Below are positions 62,806 through 64,000 of a DNA stretch of 64,000 nucleotides, piece by piece. The DNA comes from Natronosalvus caseinilyticus (GTDB taxonomy: Archaea; Halobacteriota; Halobacteria; Halobacteriales; Natrialbaceae): the NCBI RefSeq assembly GCF_017357105.1, contig NZ_CP071596.1, forward strand, positions 124,001-188,000. Direction: 5' to 3'. The notes under the pieces are model-generated. The model ran no database searches. It was not told the DNA's origin and worked only from the letters and a program-made list of their open reading frames with translations. The position numbers and the translations under genes were made by a program. Numbering within the stretch: position 1 is the stretch's first letter; each line of letters begins with the position of its first letter.

Positions 62806-64000
62806 ACGTACTCCAATTCCTCCATATACCGCTGCAGTTCTTCGTCGGTCTCCCGGCGCTCCTCGGCCAATTTATCCAACTCCTGTAGCCTCTCGCTTAC
62901 GTCGATCGGTTCCTCGGGTTCGGTCGTATCGACGTATCTCGGCACGTTTAGGTTCCAGTCGTTCTCCTCGATTTCCTCAAGGTCAACAAGCCGACTGTGA
63001 TGGTCCTCTTCGCGCCCAGTCAGGAACGTCTCGGCGAGGTACTCAACGCCCTCGTCGGTAAGCTGGTTCTGATTCGAGAGTTCTTCGAACACCTGTACGT
63101 CTGACTCCCGAAGCTTCTGATCCTCGGCGTAGATGAACTGAACTTTATCCCCTCTCTCCTCGGGCTTGTCCTTGTTCAGTATCAGGATACACCCCGGCGA
63201 CGAGGTGTTGTAAAACAGGTTCTCCGGTAGCGCGATCACGGCCTCGACGAGATCGTCCTCCAGGATCGGCTTACGGATTTTCTTCTCCGATCGCGAGCGG
63301 AACAGCACGCCGTTGTCCATGACGACGCCCGCCTTTCCGGTCTCGTTGAGCGAGGCGATCATGAGCTGAATCCACGTCCAGTCGCCGCGGTTCGACGGCG
63401 GGAGTCCGTACGGGAAGCGGTTGTACGGCTCGTTGTCCTCTACCCAGTCCTTGTTCCATTCCTTCTGATTCCACATCGGGTTCGCGATTACCCGATCGAA
63501 CACTTCCAATTCGTCATGCTCGGTGACGCGCTTGGGGTCTGTAATGGTGTCGCCCTTCTCGATCTTTGCGTCGTACAGCTCATGCAGCAGGACGTTCATC
63601 TGGCCGATCGCCCACGTGTTCAGGTTCCTTTCCTGGCCATACAGCGAGAAGTCGTTCATGTCTCCACCCGACTCGCGGATGTGCTCAGCAGAGTAGATGA
63701 GCATCCCCGCTGACCCACAACAGGGGTCGTAGACGCGATGACCCGGTTTAGGGTTGACGCACTTAACGATGAGACGCACGACCGCTCGCGGTGTATAGAA
63801 CTCGCCGCCCTTCTTGCCGGCGTCGTCGGCGAATTTGTTGATGAGGTACTCGTAGGCCCGCCCGAAAATATCGGGGTCCTTGAGGTCGGCATTCCGGTAG
63901 CGATGTTTGTCGAAGTGTGAGACCAAATCCGAGAGCAGAGCGTCCGGGAGACGCTCTTTGTCGTTGAAATCGACTGTGGTGAGCACGCGGTCGGCGATGG
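62802..64000 (-). CDS. hsdM: Type I restriction enzyme methylase subunit, 5' part missing (window edge)
   Basis: HsdM is the N6-adenine methyltransferase subunit. The visible 394+ residues contain FGRAYEYLINKFAD, the SAM-binding DPCCGSAGML and the catalytic NPPF-type motif as NPMWNQKEW, plus ENLFYNTSSPGCILIL. The N-terminal helical domain is outside the window, and the frame is still open at 64000. A GTG at 63986 is only an internal codon. It is the first visible gene of the operon, followed by hsdS (4-base overlap) and hsdR. The replaced motif residues (M-W for P-F) are a common variant in type I enzymes. Confidence 0.95.
   Translation of the reverse strand, partial: IADRVLTTVDFNDKERLPDALLSDLVSHFDKHRYRNADLKDPDIFGRAYEYLINKFADDAGKKGGEFYTPRAVVRLIVKCVNPKPGHRVYDPCCGSAGMLIYSAEHIRESGGDMNDFSLYGQERNLNTWAIGQMNVLLHELYDAKIEKGDTITDPKRVTEHDELEVFDRVIANPMWNQKEWNKDWVEDNEPYNRFPYGLPPSNRGDWTWIQLMIASLNETGKAGVVMDNGVLFRSRSEKKIRKPILEDDLVEAVIALPENLFYNTSSPGCILILNKDKPEERGDKVQFIYAEDQKLRESDVQVFEELSNQNQLTDEGVEYLAETFLTGREEDHHSRLVDLEEIEENDWNLNVPRYVDTTEPEEPIDVSERLQELDKLAEERRETDEELQRYMEELEYV

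Larger units (their letters stand above)
51471..64000. mobile_element. Integrative element / genomic island (left end in window, continues beyond)
   Basis: The island begins at the tRNA-Thr fragment and continues past the right window edge, at least 12.5 kb. Support comes from the orientation of the fragment (host expected to the left, element to the right), a drop in GC most obvious between 51,600 and 56,450 and in hsdS, near-absence of CTCGAG compared with the core, and accessory gene content (nuclease-like, membrane and restriction-modification genes). No integrase is seen in the window. It would be expected near the other end, next to the intact tRNA. Confidence 0.75.

Noticed and set aside
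51518-64000. Integrase or transposase in the island
   Set aside because: I saw no tyrosine-recombinase, serine-recombinase or DDE motifs in any protein in this stretch. The integrase is presumably outside the window.
1-64000. CRISPR array or rRNA genes
   Set aside because: I saw no regularly spaced repeats of 25-40 bases and no rRNA sequence anywhere in the window.

Overview
The window is chromosomal DNA of a halophilic archaeon (class Halobacteria). The GC content is high, the proteins are strongly acidic, and the genes use archaeal TATA-type promoters placed about 25-30 bases before start codons, which implies leaderless mRNAs. Diagnostic genes include RadA, a HalX response regulator, bacterio-opsin-activator-type (HTH_10) regulators, coenzyme F420 and methanopterin-type enzymes, a PGF-CTERM surface protein and several small zinc-finger proteins. 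The hexamer CTCGAG is extremely frequent in positions 1-51,450, which I associate with Natrialba/Natronorubrum/Haloterrigena-type haloarchaea. The exact genus is inference.

Positions 1-51,450 are ordinary core genome in short operons on both strands. From left to right they hold: a CDF metal transporter, an odd M24 peptidase-like protein, a macro-domain protein, CheW, a HalX regulator and purL; an HD hydrolase, an amidohydrolase, a large PAS/GAF/HTH_10 sensor-regulator, an MBL hydrolase, a MinD-like ATPase and a membrane-anchored HTH protein; an exported protein, a pilin-like protein, hisI, a coiled-coil protein, UspA and an HPP membrane protein; an HTH_10 regulator divergent from a cytochrome P450; a phosphoesterase, a PQQ propeller protein and radA; sufU and sufS around a doubtful small membrane ORF; a DUF309 protein, an M29 aminopeptidase, a YhhQ-type transporter, cspA, a PGF-CTERM protein, engB, a Tat lipoprotein, a GNAT acetyltransferase, a 2-hydroxyacid dehydrogenase and a Nudix-eIF2B fusion; cofE overlapping a mer-like gene; a second cspA; and the translationally coupled MoxR/DUF58/transglutaminase operon. 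The segment closes with an MBL hydrolase and a DUF1931 histone-fold protein.

At 51,471-51,517 the minus strand carries only the 3' half of a tRNA-Thr(GGT), from the anticodon arm to the discriminator. To its right the DNA becomes AT-richer, CTCGAG nearly disappears and the gene content changes to accessory functions. This is the expected structure of an integrative element inserted in a tRNA-Thr gene, with host DNA to the left, at least 12.4 kb of element to the right, and the intact tRNA expected beyond the window. The element carries a 499-residue membrane-anchored protein of unknown function, a PD-(D/E)XK nuclease-like protein, a five-gene cassette flanked by an exact 17-bp direct repeat (small membrane protein; ComEC-like MBL hydrolase plus multi-pass membrane protein; DUF6884-like plus GIY-YIG-like pair), and a type I restriction-modification operon (hsdM-hsdS-hsdR) tightly coupled to a YgjP-type M48 metallopeptidase. 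It looks like a defence island. The MBL/membrane-protein pair and the 499-residue protein are the best candidates for something undescribed.
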